DNA of 64,000 nucleotides. It comes from Rubrivivax albus. GTDB lineage: Bacteria; Pseudomonadota; Gammaproteobacteria; Burkholderiales; Burkholderiaceae_C. The position numbers were made by a program, and so were the translations under genes. Position 1 is the stretch's first letter. Each line of letters starts with the position of its first letter. The notes beneath the pieces are model-generated. The model had not been told where the DNA came from. It was given only the letters and a program-made list of their open reading frames with translations, and did no database searches. This document shows positions 1-8,838 of the stretch, piece by piece. Where the stretch lies: positions 62,001-126,000 of the forward strand of contig NZ_SACT01000003.1 of NCBI RefSeq assembly GCF_004016515.1, given 5' to 3'.

Positions 1-305
1 TCGGGATCTTCACCCTCACTCAGGCCATCCTCGGGGCGAATATTGGCAGCGAGGATGATGGTATTCGGGAACGCGGCGTCTGACCTATTAATGTAGTCCG
101 CGATTGCATTTAGCCTCTTTGGCTGGAGCAGTCGCTGCGTACCCTCGAGTTCATAGGACTGTCCGTCCGCACTAATTCTGGCGCTCAACCGATCGCTGTA
201 TGCCACCCGCAACAAGAGTTCGGCCGGCAGCACTACTACAAAGTATTCGCCCATAGGCTGGCGAACCCTTAGGGCAGGCACACTGTGCGGGAAGGTTGTC
301 GCCAT
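1..305 (-). CDS. DndB-like DGQHR-domain protein, 5' part only
   Basis: Partial gene: the ATG is at 305 and the frame stays open to the left edge, giving 101 visible codons. Residues 11-27 read ALRVRQPMGEYFVVVLP, an EGTQR motif lies at 54-58, then KRLNAIADYI (63-72) and FPNTIILAANI (79-89). This layout is that of the N-terminus of DndB/DGQHR-domain proteins. DndB is known as a regulator of dnd operons and of modification level. The start lies 4 bases after the stop of the membrane-protein gene, so it is probably the last visible cistron of the dnd-like operon. The ribosome-binding site is weak, which suggests translational coupling. The diagnostic later motifs lie outside the window, so the subfamily is open. 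Confidence 0.7.
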   Translation of the reverse strand, partial: MATTFPHSVPALRVRQPMGEYFVVVLPAELLLRVAYSDRLSARISADGQSYELEGTQRLLQPKRLNAIADYINRSDAAFPNTIILAANIRPEDGLSEGEDP

Positions 306-309
306 ATGT

Positions 310-843
310 CTAGGAGCTAAAGCCTTCAAGGCTACCCTGTAGGCTGGAATTCGGGTTGCTTCTACCTATGGCGGCATCAGTCCGACCATCCTGCAGCCCG
401 GGCTGGTTAGCGTTGGCAATCCACCAAGCCCACAACGCGAGCCAACAACCGACGAGCCCCAGCGTGATAGCGGTCGGGGAGCTCACCGAAGACGGCGCTA
501 TCGCCAAAGCAAGTATTGAAAGTGCTATCAGCAAACAAACCGCCGACGCACGCAATGCACGGTCATCATTCTCCTCCAAGATCACCTGCATGCAGGCAGA
601 ACCAGCGAGCGCCGGGAAGAATGTAATCAGTGCGGTGCGCAAGTTCTCCAATGAGCTGCATTCCCCAGCCGTCGGGAAGAGGAGCTTGTGCAGTTCGAGC
701 CAAAGACCCGCACCGCCAACGAGTAAGACTGAAGCGAAAAAATAGAGTACGAAACTGGGGTGGCGCCAAGGCTTCCGACTACGCTCCAAGAGCGTTCTCT
801 TGATCCGGCGCCAGTAGATGTACTTATCGGCCTCATCGTCCAT
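310..843 (-). CDS. Four-helix membrane protein of the dnd-like operon, function unknown
   Basis: I do not recognise this 177-residue protein. It starts with a charged, basic N-terminus (residues 1-29), followed by four hydrophobic segments at about 31-49, 67-88, 97-116 and 124-143. The tail of about 30 residues is polar and Ser/Asn/Gly rich. A good ribosome-binding site (GGGGAGA) precedes the ATG at 843. The gene follows the dndE-ftsK fusion after a 109-base gap and ends 4 bases before the DndB-like start, so it is probably in the same operon. Small membrane proteins encoded in defence loci are sometimes effectors; that is only a hypothesis here. Base composition is clearly less GC-rich than the ribosomal genes to the right. 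Confidence 0.65.
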   Translation of the reverse strand: MDDEADKYIYWRRIKRTLLERSRKPWRHPSFVLYFFASVLLVGGAGLWLELHKLLFPTAGECSSLENLRTALITFFPALAGSACMQVILEENDDRALRASAVCLLIALSILALAIAPSSVSSPTAITLGLVGCWLALWAWWIANANQPGLQDGRTDAAIGRSNPNSSLQGSLEGFSS

Positions 844-952
844 GGATCTCCCCGCGAGAATGAAAAATCAGGCAGTGCTGCCACCCAGTTCTTCCGATGT
901 TAGTGCCTTGTCCCCACGGGGAACCCCACGAGGGCCCCCTGCAGGAGGGAAG

Positions 953-2494
953 TTACTTCATTAGGGCACCGACGGCCTGGATCACTGACTCCAACCGTAC
1001 AAAGACACCATGCGCTCGTTTCGGGGACTCGCCAGAAAGACGCATCAGCATGTCCCCGGCTCCCAGCAGATTCTCAGCACCCGTCTCATCCAAGATGATG
1101 GAAGATTCACTTCCCCGTTGGACTGTCAGTGCAATCCGACTTGGAATGTTGCTGCGTATGAGTCCGCTGAACGTCTTGGCGTCAGGCCGCTGCGTAGCCA
1201 AGACCAAGTGGATGCCTGCCGCGCGAGCCTTCTGCGCCAACCGTGCAATCAAGGGCTCGATGTTCTTGTCCTGCATCACAAGGTCGGCCATCTCCTCGAT
1301 GAAGACCACGATGTAGGGCATCGCTTGGCCCTTCCGGCGGGCCTCCACGATGTTGTTCACCCCGATGCGGTTGAAGATGCCGTATCGGGCGTCCATCTCA
1401 ACTGCCAGTTCGGTCAGCATCTCCTTGGCGACCGGAATCTCCGTGGCAATCTCGCCTCGGTAGAGGTTCGGCAGCTTGGCGTACGGCTGGAACTCGACCT
1501 GCTTGGGGTCGATTAGCGCCAACTGCAACGTATCCGGCGTGTGCCGCAGGAGCAGCGACAACAGCAAGGAGTGCAAGCAGACGCTCTTGCCCGAGCCGGT
1601 CGTGCCTCCCACCAGCAGGTGCGGTGCGCTCGCTAGGTCAAAGCCAATGTCCTCGCCCGTGACCGAGACTCCGGCGTAGACCATCAGCTGGCTTGGATCA
1701 CGAGAACCGGAGTGCGCCCACTCGCGCAGCCGCTCGATGCCCACCGTCTTCCAGGTCGCCTTGGGCCGAGGGAGGTCGATGAAGACAGTCTTGGCCTCGT
1801 CGCCATTGGCCACGGTCGGCAGTGCCGAATTCATGGCCAGGCCCAGCTGCGGCATGTTGCGCTCGAGTTTGGCGGAGTCCGCCAAATTCAATAGCAGCAC
1901 GCGGTAGCGGGTGATGCGCGGGCCGTGGATGGCATCCTTGACCTGGACCTTGATACCCAGCTCGTTGAGTGCCTTGGTCAGCGTCGCGGAGGCGTCCTCG
2001 GGAGCCGCCGTGCCCTCTTGCTCGTCGCCACCGTTGTCCTGGGCCCCCGGCTTCTTGCGGACCACCTCGGGCATGTCGGAGCGGCGCTCGACCAGGGTCT
2101 CGATGAACTTGTCGTAGTTCTCTTCGCAGGCCTTCCAGTCCGCCCAGAGGGACAAGGCACCGCGGTGCCAGTGAGCACGGATGGCCAGGCGCAGTCCGTC
2201 CATCGAATCAATGACCGGGCCGCCGTTGGTCAGGGAGTGCGCCACGAGCAGGCCCACCCACGCGCCCACGTTCTCGGTGCTGAACAGCGAAGTGGCCGGA
2301 ATGTCTCGGCCCTGGCCGTCGATAGCACCGTCCGGCAGCTTTCCCATCGCAAGAGAGCGACCGATGGCCAGGCGAGCCACCTGCGCCTTGGTTTCCAGGG
2401 CGAGGTGCTGGCGCATCTGGTCCGTGTAGCCGTCCGCTTCCAGGCTGGTCTTGTAGCGCGAGCCCAAAACTTGTTGGAGGTCGATGTCGCTCAT
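953..2494 (-). CDS. DndE-like domain fused to FtsK/SpoIIIE-type DNA translocase motor
   Basis: A 513-residue protein. Residues 1-130 resemble DndE: a short helical region with ARLAIGRSLA (40-49) and GRDIPATSLF (62-71). After a low-complexity linker (about 150-170), residues 180-245 resemble the FtsK segment preceding the motor. The motor has Walker A GGTTGSGKS (296-304), the LIDPKQVEF block (327-335), a Walker B-like YIVVFIEEMADL (394-405, Glu where FtsK usually has Asp), and LVLATQRP (430-437). There are no membrane helices and no FtsK gamma domain, so this is not the cell-division FtsK. The start overlaps the dndD stop by 4 bases (ATGA), implying co-translation. The motor call is firm; the DndE assignment is by eye. 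DndE binds DNA in classical systems; a fused pump would couple DNA binding to ATP-driven movement. Confidence 0.8.
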   Translation of the reverse strand: MSDIDLQQVLGSRYKTSLEADGYTDQMRQHLALETKAQVARLAIGRSLAMGKLPDGAIDGQGRDIPATSLFSTENVGAWVGLLVAHSLTNGGPVIDSMDGLRLAIRAHWHRGALSLWADWKACEENYDKFIETLVERRSDMPEVVRKKPGAQDNGGDEQEGTAAPEDASATLTKALNELGIKVQVKDAIHGPRITRYRVLLLNLADSAKLERNMPQLGLAMNSALPTVANGDEAKTVFIDLPRPKATWKTVGIERLREWAHSGSRDPSQLMVYAGVSVTGEDIGFDLASAPHLLVGGTTGSGKSVCLHSLLLSLLLRHTPDTLQLALIDPKQVEFQPYAKLPNLYRGEIATEIPVAKEMLTELAVEMDARYGIFNRIGVNNIVEARRKGQAMPYIVVFIEEMADLVMQDKNIEPLIARLAQKARAAGIHLVLATQRPDAKTFSGLIRSNIPSRIALTVQRGSESSIILDETGAENLLGAGDMLMRLSGESPKRAHGVFVRLESVIQAVGALMK

Positions 2495-4560
2495 GCTGCA
2501 CCTCCGAAGTACTTGTTGGGCACGACCGTCGTTCGTCCCAGCCCGTCACCCACGTCCTCGTGCTCCAGCAGGAAGGTAGCGCTGACGTTCTTCTTGATGC
2601 GCTTGTAGAACTCGGCGTCGATTTCCTCGTCCTGAGACAGCAAGATGACTTGCCGATTGGCGTTGCCAATCCAGAAGTTCAAGATGTTGGCGCGGTGCTT
2701 GCTGTCCAATCGGCCCAGAGGCGTGTCGACCACCAACGGAGCCTTGACCTTGGAAACCTCCGCCAGGCCTGCAATCAGGGCCGTGGCAAAGATTTGGTTC
2801 TCACCGGCGGAGCGGTCGAAGCCGATTTCCTTGTTGGTCTTGCTCAGAATGTGGGCCGTGCCGTCGCCGTCAATGACGATGCGGGCCACCTGGGTCTTGT
2901 GGGCAAGCTGCTTGTAGACCCGGGTCATCGCCTCCGACAGCGCCTTGACTTTCAGCGGGAACAGCGCCGGGATGACCTCTTCCACCACGGCACGCACACG
3001 CTCGGACTTGTTAAGCAGCTGACGAACGGGGCTGGTTTCGTCGCGACGCTTGCTCTCCTGCTGATAGCGGGAGCGCGTGTTGTTGACCGTCACCTCCAGA
3101 CCGATGACCTCGCGCTCATCGTCCTTGATATGGGTCTCCATCGCGTCAATATCGGCGGTGACGCGGCTGAGGTTCTTCTTCAGCTCGGCCAACGTCCCAT
3201 CGCGGTCGATGCCCTCGACGCGGGAAATCTTGCGGTTCAGCTCTTCAATGCGTGAGGTCAGCTCACGCTGCTGGTTCAGCAGGTCCAGAACTTCCTGCTG
3301 ACCCACGTCGATGGAGTCGAGGAACGACAGCGCACGGTCACGCAGGCTTTCGTGCAGATAGCTGTGCGTGATGGTCTCGGCACAGTTGGCCGGCGGCGGA
3401 TGGAACAGCGAGGCCCACGCGGTCTCAATGCGGCCCTTGATGGCGACAACCTGCTCCTCGGTCAGCTGCGGAGAAATCGCAGGCGTCGCAGCACCCAAGA
3501 ATGCGTTCTCGAACTTGGCACGCTTGGGCTGCAGAGCCCGACACTCGGCCTGCCACTCGGTCAGGGCTACTTCTCGCTGGAGCTGCGTGCGGAACTCCTG
3601 CAGCAGCGTGCGCGGCATCAGGTGGAAGGGCAGCTTGTCGGCCAGGATGCGCTCCAGCGACTTCTGCACATCTCGCTGGGCGTTGCGCAGCTGCTCGCGT
3701 TCTTCCACGAGGTCCTTGACGGTCGCAATGTCGCCACCGCCACCCCCGGCCGCGGTGATGCGCTCGAAGTACGAGTTGCGCTCTGCCTTGAGGTCGTCGA
3801 GCTTCTTCTTGCTCTGCTCGGCATCAAGACGCAGCGCCTTGAGCTTGGCCTCATCTGCCGTCAGCGCTTCCAGCATGCGGTCGATGTTCTGGTCATCAAC
3901 ATTCGCAATGCCTGACCGCTTGTAGCCTTCAAAGCCCTTCAGACGCTCGGCCAGATTGCGCAGCAACACGACACCCAGCAGGCCTTCCAGGCCTTGCTTA
4001 ACCTGCTCGATGCGGTTCTGGTCGGCCAGCTTCTTGACTTCTTCACCGTCGAAAAAGAAGAACGGGGCGACGTGGGCAGGCACGAAGTTGTCGTCCAGCA
4101 TTTCTGACAGCAGGAAGTTGTTCTTGCCGTCGGTCTTAGGCATGCCAGGAACGCCGCGCGTGGTCTCACGCACGACAGCTTCATCCTCCTGCCAGGCGCC
4201 GGTGGAGGTGCGGAAGTACCAGCGACGAAGAATGTCGATGCCCTTGGTCTTAGTCTTCTGGACCACGACACGAACGGACATGAGGTCTTCGCTGGCTCGT
4301 CGAGCCTCGCCATTGAAGGCCCGTTCCAGGAAGGACGGGTAGCCCTTGAACTCATCGGTCTTCAGACCCGCACGAGCCAGGTGGACGATGGCGTCCTTGC
4401 CATAGAGGCACAGGTACAGCGCCTCCAGGATGGAGGTCTTGCCATAGCCATTGATGCCGCCGACAAGAACGATGTTCTTCTCGCCCTCCGGCTCCGGGAA
4501 GTTGAAGTCGGCGTGACGGTAACTTTTGAAGTTCGTCAGCTCAATCTTTGAAATCCACAA
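2491..4560 (-). CDS. dndD: DNA sulfur modification protein DndD, SMC/Rad50-like ATPase
   Basis: A 689-residue ABC-type ATPase of the usual DndD size. The N-terminus has Walker A GGINGYGKTS (34-43) after the typical IELTNFKSY opening. Long coiled-coil segments fill the middle (about 220-300 and 420-520). The C-terminal lobe has the signature SAGENQIF (from 584) and Walker B PLVVDTPLGRLD (about 608-619). DndD supplies ATPase activity for phosphorothioate insertion together with DndC and DndE. I took the TTG at 4560 as start because GGGAGA lies about 8 bases upstream and the next residues match the family. The gene follows the 70-residue gene by 15 bases and overlaps the next gene by 4. Confidence 0.88.
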   Translation of the reverse strand: MWISKIELTNFKSYRHADFNFPEPEGEKNIVLVGGINGYGKTSILEALYLCLYGKDAIVHLARAGLKTDEFKGYPSFLERAFNGEARRASEDLMSVRVVVQKTKTKGIDILRRWYFRTSTGAWQEDEAVVRETTRGVPGMPKTDGKNNFLLSEMLDDNFVPAHVAPFFFFDGEEVKKLADQNRIEQVKQGLEGLLGVVLLRNLAERLKGFEGYKRSGIANVDDQNIDRMLEALTADEAKLKALRLDAEQSKKKLDDLKAERNSYFERITAAGGGGGDIATVKDLVEEREQLRNAQRDVQKSLERILADKLPFHLMPRTLLQEFRTQLQREVALTEWQAECRALQPKRAKFENAFLGAATPAISPQLTEEQVVAIKGRIETAWASLFHPPPANCAETITHSYLHESLRDRALSFLDSIDVGQQEVLDLLNQQRELTSRIEELNRKISRVEGIDRDGTLAELKKNLSRVTADIDAMETHIKDDEREVIGLEVTVNNTRSRYQQESKRRDETSPVRQLLNKSERVRAVVEEVIPALFPLKVKALSEAMTRVYKQLAHKTQVARIVIDGDGTAHILSKTNKEIGFDRSAGENQIFATALIAGLAEVSKVKAPLVVDTPLGRLDSKHRANILNFWIGNANRQVILLSQDEEIDAEFYKRIKKNVSATFLLEHEDVGDGLGRTTVVPNKYFGGAA

Positions 4561-4575
4561 GTTGTCGTCTCCCTG

Positions 4576-4788
4576 CTATTCCATGCCGCCCAGGATTTCT
4601 TCGAATCGGGCGTTAATGCCGGCAGCACGCTCTTGGTGTTGGCGCTCTCGCTGCAACGCCACCAGCTCGGTGATGACGTCTACGGGCACTTTGTGCTTAC
4701 TGCAGACTTGTCGAAGCACTTCATTGGCTTCGGGGTCCGCCCACAAGGGCAGGTCTGCAACGCTGGTCTCTTCGTAGTTGTCAGGCAT
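4576..4788 (-). CDS. Small acidic protein between dndC and dndD
   Basis: A 70-residue protein starting MPDNYEETSVADLPLW, with an ATG at 4788 that overlaps the end of dndC by 8 bases. The second half (about 36-68) is a charged amphipathic helix, DVITELVALQRERQHQERA, fit for a coiled coil or helical hairpin. It has no Cys motif, signal peptide or membrane segment. The position, wedged between dndC and dndD with coupled starts, argues for a stoichiometric partner in the modification complex. It is too short and too unlike DndE to be called that; the DndE-like sequence is in the FtsK fusion downstream. Function unknown. Confidence 0.75.
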   Translation of the reverse strand: MPDNYEETSVADLPLWADPEANEVLRQVCSKHKVPVDVITELVALQRERQHQERAAGINARFEEILGGME

Positions 4789-5908
4789 TTGCCAGCCTCT
4801 CCTCTTGTTGCAAGTCCATCGCCCAGCACTTGTGGATGAGGTCGATTTCCTCGTCCGTGATGAGCTTCGTACCGAACTCAGCCTGGGCAGCCAGTAGCCT
4901 CTCAAGAATCTCTTGCCGGGCCTGGATGGTGAACGGACCCGGGATGTGTTTACCCGACACATCGAACGTCAGGCGTCCGTTGCGGCGAATTGCGCTGCGC
5001 TTGGTCTTGTCGTTGCGGATGCTGACCAGCCAATCGCGGAAAGCGATTAGGGGCTTGTACGCATGTTGACCCGAGTCGACGAAGCCCTGCAGGCTCTTGT
5101 CCTTCTCGACCACGGTGCAGGTCCAGCAGCCGAAGCGGCTGTTCTTCGTGCCGCAACCAGGCGCCTCGTCTTTGCTCAGAACGACCGGGCACTCGCCGCC
5201 TTCGGCGTCGCGGTAAAGCTGGAACAGCTTCTTGTGCGAGCCACCCCAGGGAGCGTGGAAGGAGCCCAAAATTTCCCAGACGTCATCGGTCGTGAGGTCG
5301 ACGATGGGGCGGAAGATGTAGGCGCCAGTGATGCTCGAGTGCAGGTTGAGGTTGGTACCTCGGTCGTTCTCGTACTTGTCGACCGTGCGCATGCGCCGAA
5401 TGCTTTCCGTGCGTCGCACACCCAGCACTACGACGGCAGCGCCGTGCTTCGAGACGTTGTCGCGGATGTAGGTGCTGGTAGGCTGAATCTTGAGGCGGTC
5501 AGTGCACCAGCGCATTTGCTGGTTGGGGCTGGGGTACCCCTTGCCAATGAGGAGTACCCAGAACGTCTTGTCTGGGTCCGGTCGCGTGCGCGCCACCGTG
5601 ATGGGCAGGCTTAGGTTGTCGACTGCCCCTTGAATCTGGGCAGACACTTCGTCTAGGTGCGCCATGACCAAAGGACTTTCCACCATGGTGTCGTTGGACA
5701 CGATGTGAACTGGCCGACTGCGTTGGCTAGGCGGTACCGTGGCGAGGGCTTCGAACACCGCGTGGGCGACAACTGTCGAGTCCTTGCCGCCGGAGAAGCC
5801 AACAATCCAAGGCCAGCGCTGCGCATCTGAAAGGTACTCGTCCTTAACGTGTTGGACGACTTCGGCCCATCTTTCCTGTATTGGCCTGTCTGTTTGCTCA
5901 GCGGTCAC
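4781..5908 (-). CDS. dndC: DNA phosphorothioation sulfurtransferase DndC
   Basis: A 375-residue PAPS reductase-like ATP pyrophosphatase. The PP-loop SGGKDST is at 39-45 and RRTES at 165-169. Cysteines at 135 (MRWCTDR), 240, 252, 261 and 264 (RFGCWTCTVVEKDKS) match the iron-sulfur region of DndC. In known systems DndC adenylates the DNA backbone and transfers sulfur supplied by a cysteine desulfurase (DndA or IscS). It is shorter than the roughly 450-550 residues I recall for typical DndC, lacking part of the C-terminus. The GTG start at 5908 has AGGA about 8 bases upstream. It is the first gene of the operon; no desulfurase gene is in the window. Confidence 0.88.
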   Translation of the reverse strand: MTAEQTDRPIQERWAEVVQHVKDEYLSDAQRWPWIVGFSGGKDSTVVAHAVFEALATVPPSQRSRPVHIVSNDTMVESPLVMAHLDEVSAQIQGAVDNLSLPITVARTRPDPDKTFWVLLIGKGYPSPNQQMRWCTDRLKIQPTSTYIRDNVSKHGAAVVVLGVRRTESIRRMRTVDKYENDRGTNLNLHSSITGAYIFRPIVDLTTDDVWEILGSFHAPWGGSHKKLFQLYRDAEGGECPVVLSKDEAPGCGTKNSRFGCWTCTVVEKDKSLQGFVDSGQHAYKPLIAFRDWLVSIRNDKTKRSAIRRNGRLTFDVSGKHIPGPFTIQARQEILERLLAAQAEFGTKLITDEEIDLIHKCWAMDLQQEERLANA

Positions 5909-6436
5909 GAATCTGTCCTACAAGCATGTTTGTGTGTTCGACGGCAACGCCGGCACCTGTCGCCGTCTGCGAGGCGTAGCCGGCTCGCGCCTCTTGGGAG
6001 GGCGGCGGAATCGAGCCGCTCCGCTTCTACACACGGATGGTAGTGGAGACGGTGCGTGGCGCGGGCACTCGGAAACGATTGGGAAATGCGTAGGCAACGG
6101 CCGCGTATGCCCGTTTGCTGTCGCGACGCGAAGCGTCGGTCCGCGGCTGGTGTTGCGTAGGCGTCCAGCCCGAAATGTGGTTTGCAGCACGCTCAAACCG
6201 CGCATACCAGCTGGACTCGCAACACACTGCCGCGTTTACAGCCTGCACGACGATCACAGGCCTCGCCTCGCGATCACACCGAAGGAGTCGGCCGCCAGGC
6301 TTGGCCAAGGTTTGTCGGCAAGATCGAACACTTGTGGGCCAGTAGACCTACGGTCATTCAGGAACCAGTGCTGAGTCACGCGGGCCACAGATGGGCCAAC
6401 TGTGGGCCACAGACGGGCCACGTGGCCCAGAAACGC
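5909..6436. other. Intergenic junction between dnd-like block and tRNA-fMet
   Basis: About 530 bases with no recognisable gene. It should hold the dndC promoter, but no convincing -35/-10 pair was seen on the minus strand. Near the right end two imperfect 22-base tandem units lie at 6382-6403 and 6404-6425 (18 of 22 identical). They include the inverted repeat CTGTGGGCCACAG (6400-6412) and the perfect palindrome GGGCCACGTGGCCC (6415-6428). I looked for the TACG-N10-CGTA operator I recall for a Salmonella DndB and did not find it. No integrase remnant could be identified. The stretch may be an old integration junction. Confidence 0.5.
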
Positions 6437-6461
6437 CGAAGCCCGCACGAGGCGGGCTTCG
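6431..6461 (-). terminator. Terminator downstream of the alpha operon and tRNA-fMet
   Basis: Perfect 10-base-pair stem CGAAGCCCGC (6437-6446) and GCGGGCTTCG (6452-6461) with a 5-base loop. On the minus strand it is followed by GCGTTTCT, a weak U-tract. It lies just after the tRNA-fMet gene in the direction of transcription and probably ends the ribosomal transcript. Confidence 0.7.
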
Positions 6462-6488
6462 TAAGTGCTTGTCAGCACTCATATTTCT

Positions 6489-6565
<77 letters not shown>

Positions 6566-6610
6566 ACTGAGCCTGACATCATAGCACGCCACGCGTGCCG
6601 ATGTGAAGTC

Positions 6611-7006
6611 TTATTCGGCGGCGGGCTCTTCCGCAGCGGCTTCCTCGACCGGACGATCAACCAGCTCGACGAAGGCCATCGGCGCGTTGTCGCCGACGCG
6701 GAAGCCCATCTTCAGGATGCGGGTGTAGCCGCCCGGGCGCGCGGCGTAGCGCGGGCCGAGCACGTCGAAGAGCTTGGTCACCACGTCGCGGTCGCGCGTG
6801 CGGTCGAAGGCCAGGCGGCGGTTGGCCAGCGTGGCGTCCTTGCCCAGCGTGATCAGCGGCTCGACGAGACGGCGCAGTTCCTTGGCCTTGGGGACCGTGG
6901 TCTTGATCGCCTCGTGGGTGATCAGCGAATTGCACATGTTGCGGAACATCGCGGCGCGATGGCTGCTCGTGCGGTTGAGTTTGCGGAGTCCGTGACGATG
7001 GCGCAT
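6611..7006 (-). CDS. rplQ: Large-subunit ribosomal protein L17
   Basis: A 131-residue protein starting [17 protein letters not shown], the conserved L17 opening, with an Ala/Glu-rich C-terminal tail (about 118-131). L17 sits near the peptide exit tunnel. It is the last protein gene of the alpha operon, 66 bases after rpoA, and is followed by tRNA-fMet. Confidence 0.97.
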   Translation of the reverse strand: MRHRHGLRKLNRTSSHRAAMFRNMCNSLITHEAIKTTVPKAKELRRLVEPLITLGKDATLANRRLAFDRTRDRDVVTKLFDVLGPRYAARPGGYTRILKMGFRVGDNAPMAFVELVDRPVEEAAAEEPAAE

Positions 7007-7072
7007 GGTGTGTTCCTTTCCTTATAGAGCCCCGGCCGTGTCAGGTACCGGGGTTGCATGCGACGCGCTGCT

Positions 7073-8068
7073 TCAGCGCTTGTCGAGGCCCTGAGGGGGC
7101 CAGTTCTCCAGCCGAGCGCCGAGCGTGAGCCCGCGCGAAGCCAGCACTTCCTTGATCTCGTTGAGGCTCTTGCGGCCCAGGTTCGGCGTCTTCAGCAGCT
7201 CGGTCTCGGTGCGCTGGATCAGGTCGCCGATGTAGTAGATGTTCTCGGCCTTCAGGCAGTTGGCGGAACGCACGGTGAGCTCGAGCTCGTCCACCGGACG
7301 CAGCAGGATCGGATCGAAGATCTTCTGGTTGGCGGGCGAGGGGTCGGTCGGGAAAACATTGTCCAGGTTGTCCGATGGCAACTGGGCGAACACGACCAGT
7401 TGCTCGACCAGGATCTTGGCCGACGCGCGGATGGCTTCCTCCGGGCTGATGGCACCGTTGGTCTCGATCTCCATCACCAGCTTGTCCAGATCGGTGCGCT
7501 GTTCGACGCGGGCGTTCTCCACCGCGTAGCTGACGCGCTTGACCGGCGAGAAAGACGCGTCCAGCACGATACGGCCGATGGCCTTGGTGGGCTCGTCGCC
7601 ATAGCGGCGCAGGTTGCCCGGCACGTAGCCACGGCCCTTCTCGACCTTGATCTGCATGTCGAGCTTGCCGCCTTGCGCCAGGTGGGCGACGACGTGCTCG
7701 GGGTTGATGATCTCGACGTCGTGCGGGGTCTGGATGTCGGCCGCGGTGACCGGGCCCTCGCCTTCCTTGCGCAGGACCAGCGTGACCTCGTCGCGGTTGT
7801 GCAGCTTGAACACCACGCCCTTGAGGTTGAGCATGATGTGGACCACGTCCTCCTGCACGCCATCGATGGCCGAGTACTCGTGCAGCACGCCGGCGATCGT
7901 CACTTCGGTGGGCGCGTAGCCGACCATCGACGACAGCAGCACGCGGCGCAGCGCGTTGCCCAGCGTGTGGCCGTAGCCACGCTCGAACGGCTCGAGCGTC
8001 GCCTTGGCGCGGAAGCCGCCCAGAGGTTCGACGTGGATGGCCTTCGGCTTCAGGAGATTGGTTTGCAT
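7073..8068 (-). CDS. rpoA: RNA polymerase alpha subunit
   Basis: 331 residues, normal length. The N-terminal domain (about 1-235) carries the dimer-forming [17 protein letters not shown] (34-50), and the C-terminal domain (about 250-325) the UP-element and activator-binding segment with [13 protein letters not shown] and [14 protein letters not shown]. It seeds polymerase assembly with the beta subunits encoded at 27862-36237. It lies between rpsD and rplQ as in most proteobacteria. The 146-base gap to rpsD shows no clear promoter. Confidence 0.98.
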   Translation of the reverse strand: MQTNLLKPKAIHVEPLGGFRAKATLEPFERGYGHTLGNALRRVLLSSMVGYAPTEVTIAGVLHEYSAIDGVQEDVVHIMLNLKGVVFKLHNRDEVTLVLRKEGEGPVTAADIQTPHDVEIINPEHVVAHLAQGGKLDMQIKVEKGRGYVPGNLRRYGDEPTKAIGRIVLDASFSPVKRVSYAVENARVEQRTDLDKLVMEIETNGAISPEEAIRASAKILVEQLVVFAQLPSDNLDNVFPTDPSPANQKIFDPILLRPVDELELTVRSANCLKAENIYYIGDLIQRTETELLKTPNLGRKSLNEIKEVLASRGLTLGARLENWPPQGLDKR

Positions 8069-8214
8069 TGAGTGTGTGTTCCTGTCAATACCCTCGGCTC
8101 GTTACACCGATAAGGCTGATGGACCATGCCGGGCGGAAGTACCGAACCCCGCGCCCGGCGGACAAGGTGCGGTTCGCGGCGCGCCCGCATCGCGGGGCGC
8201 CGGCAATGCGGTGA

Positions 8215-8838
8215 TCAGCGCGAATACAGTTCGACGATCAGCGCTTCCTTGATCTCGGCGCCGAATTCGTCGCGGTCAGGCGTCTTCTTGAAGATGCCCT
8301 CGAGCTTCGTGGTGTCCACCGACACCCAGGCGGCGAAGCCGATGGATTCGGCCAGCTTCACGGCATCGGTGACGCGCAGCTGCTTCTTCGCGTTCTCGCG
8401 CACGGCGACGGTGTCGCCGACCTTGACCGAGAAAGACGGGATGTTCACGACCTGACCGTTGACCGTGATGCCCTTGTGCGACACAAGCTGGCGGGCCTCG
8501 GCGCGCGTCGAGCCGAAGCCCATGCGGTAGACCACGTTGTCCAGGCGCGATTCCAGCAGCGTCAGCAGGTTCTCGCCGGTGTTGCCCTTGCGGCGCTCGG
8601 CCTCGGCGAAGTAGCGGCGGAACTGGCGCTCGAGCACGCCGTACATGCGCTTGACCTTCTGCTTCTCGCGCAGCTGGATGCCGTAGTCGGAGGTGCGCGA
8701 GCCGCTCGTGCGGCCATGCTGCCCGGGCTTGCTGTCGAACTTGGCCTTGTCGCTGATGGCGCGGCGGGCGCTCTTCAGGAACAGGTCGGTGCCTTCACGG
8801 CGGGAGAGTTTGGCCTTGGGGCCGAGGTAACGTGCCAC
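8215..8838 (-). CDS. rpsD: Small-subunit ribosomal protein S4
   Basis: 207 residues starting at a GTG (8838) with AAAGGATCC just upstream. The frame is open further upstream, but family alignment ([18 protein letters not shown]) and length fix this start. It contains the S4 RNA-binding domain (about 97-160, [14 protein letters not shown]). S4 is a primary 16S rRNA binder and in E. coli represses the alpha operon translationally. Upstream is a 239-base gap with a palindrome and a possible promoter, so rpsD-rpoA-rplQ may also be expressed separately. Confidence 0.96.
   Translation of the reverse strand: MARYLGPKAKLSRREGTDLFLKSARRAISDKAKFDSKPGQHGRTSGSRTSDYGIQLREKQKVKRMYGVLERQFRRYFAEAERRKGNTGENLLTLLESRLDNVVYRMGFGSTRAEARQLVSHKGITVNGQVVNIPSFSVKVGDTVAVRENAKKQLRVTDAVKLAESIGFAAWVSVDTTKLEGIFKKTPDRDEFGAEIKEALIVELYSR

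Noticed and set aside
4576-4788. The 70-residue protein as DndE
   Set aside because: Too short and lacking the DndE blocks, which appear in the FtsK fusion instead.
5909-6436. Integrase remnant beside the tRNA
   Set aside because: Short frames on both strands were read; none showed a recombinase catalytic motif.
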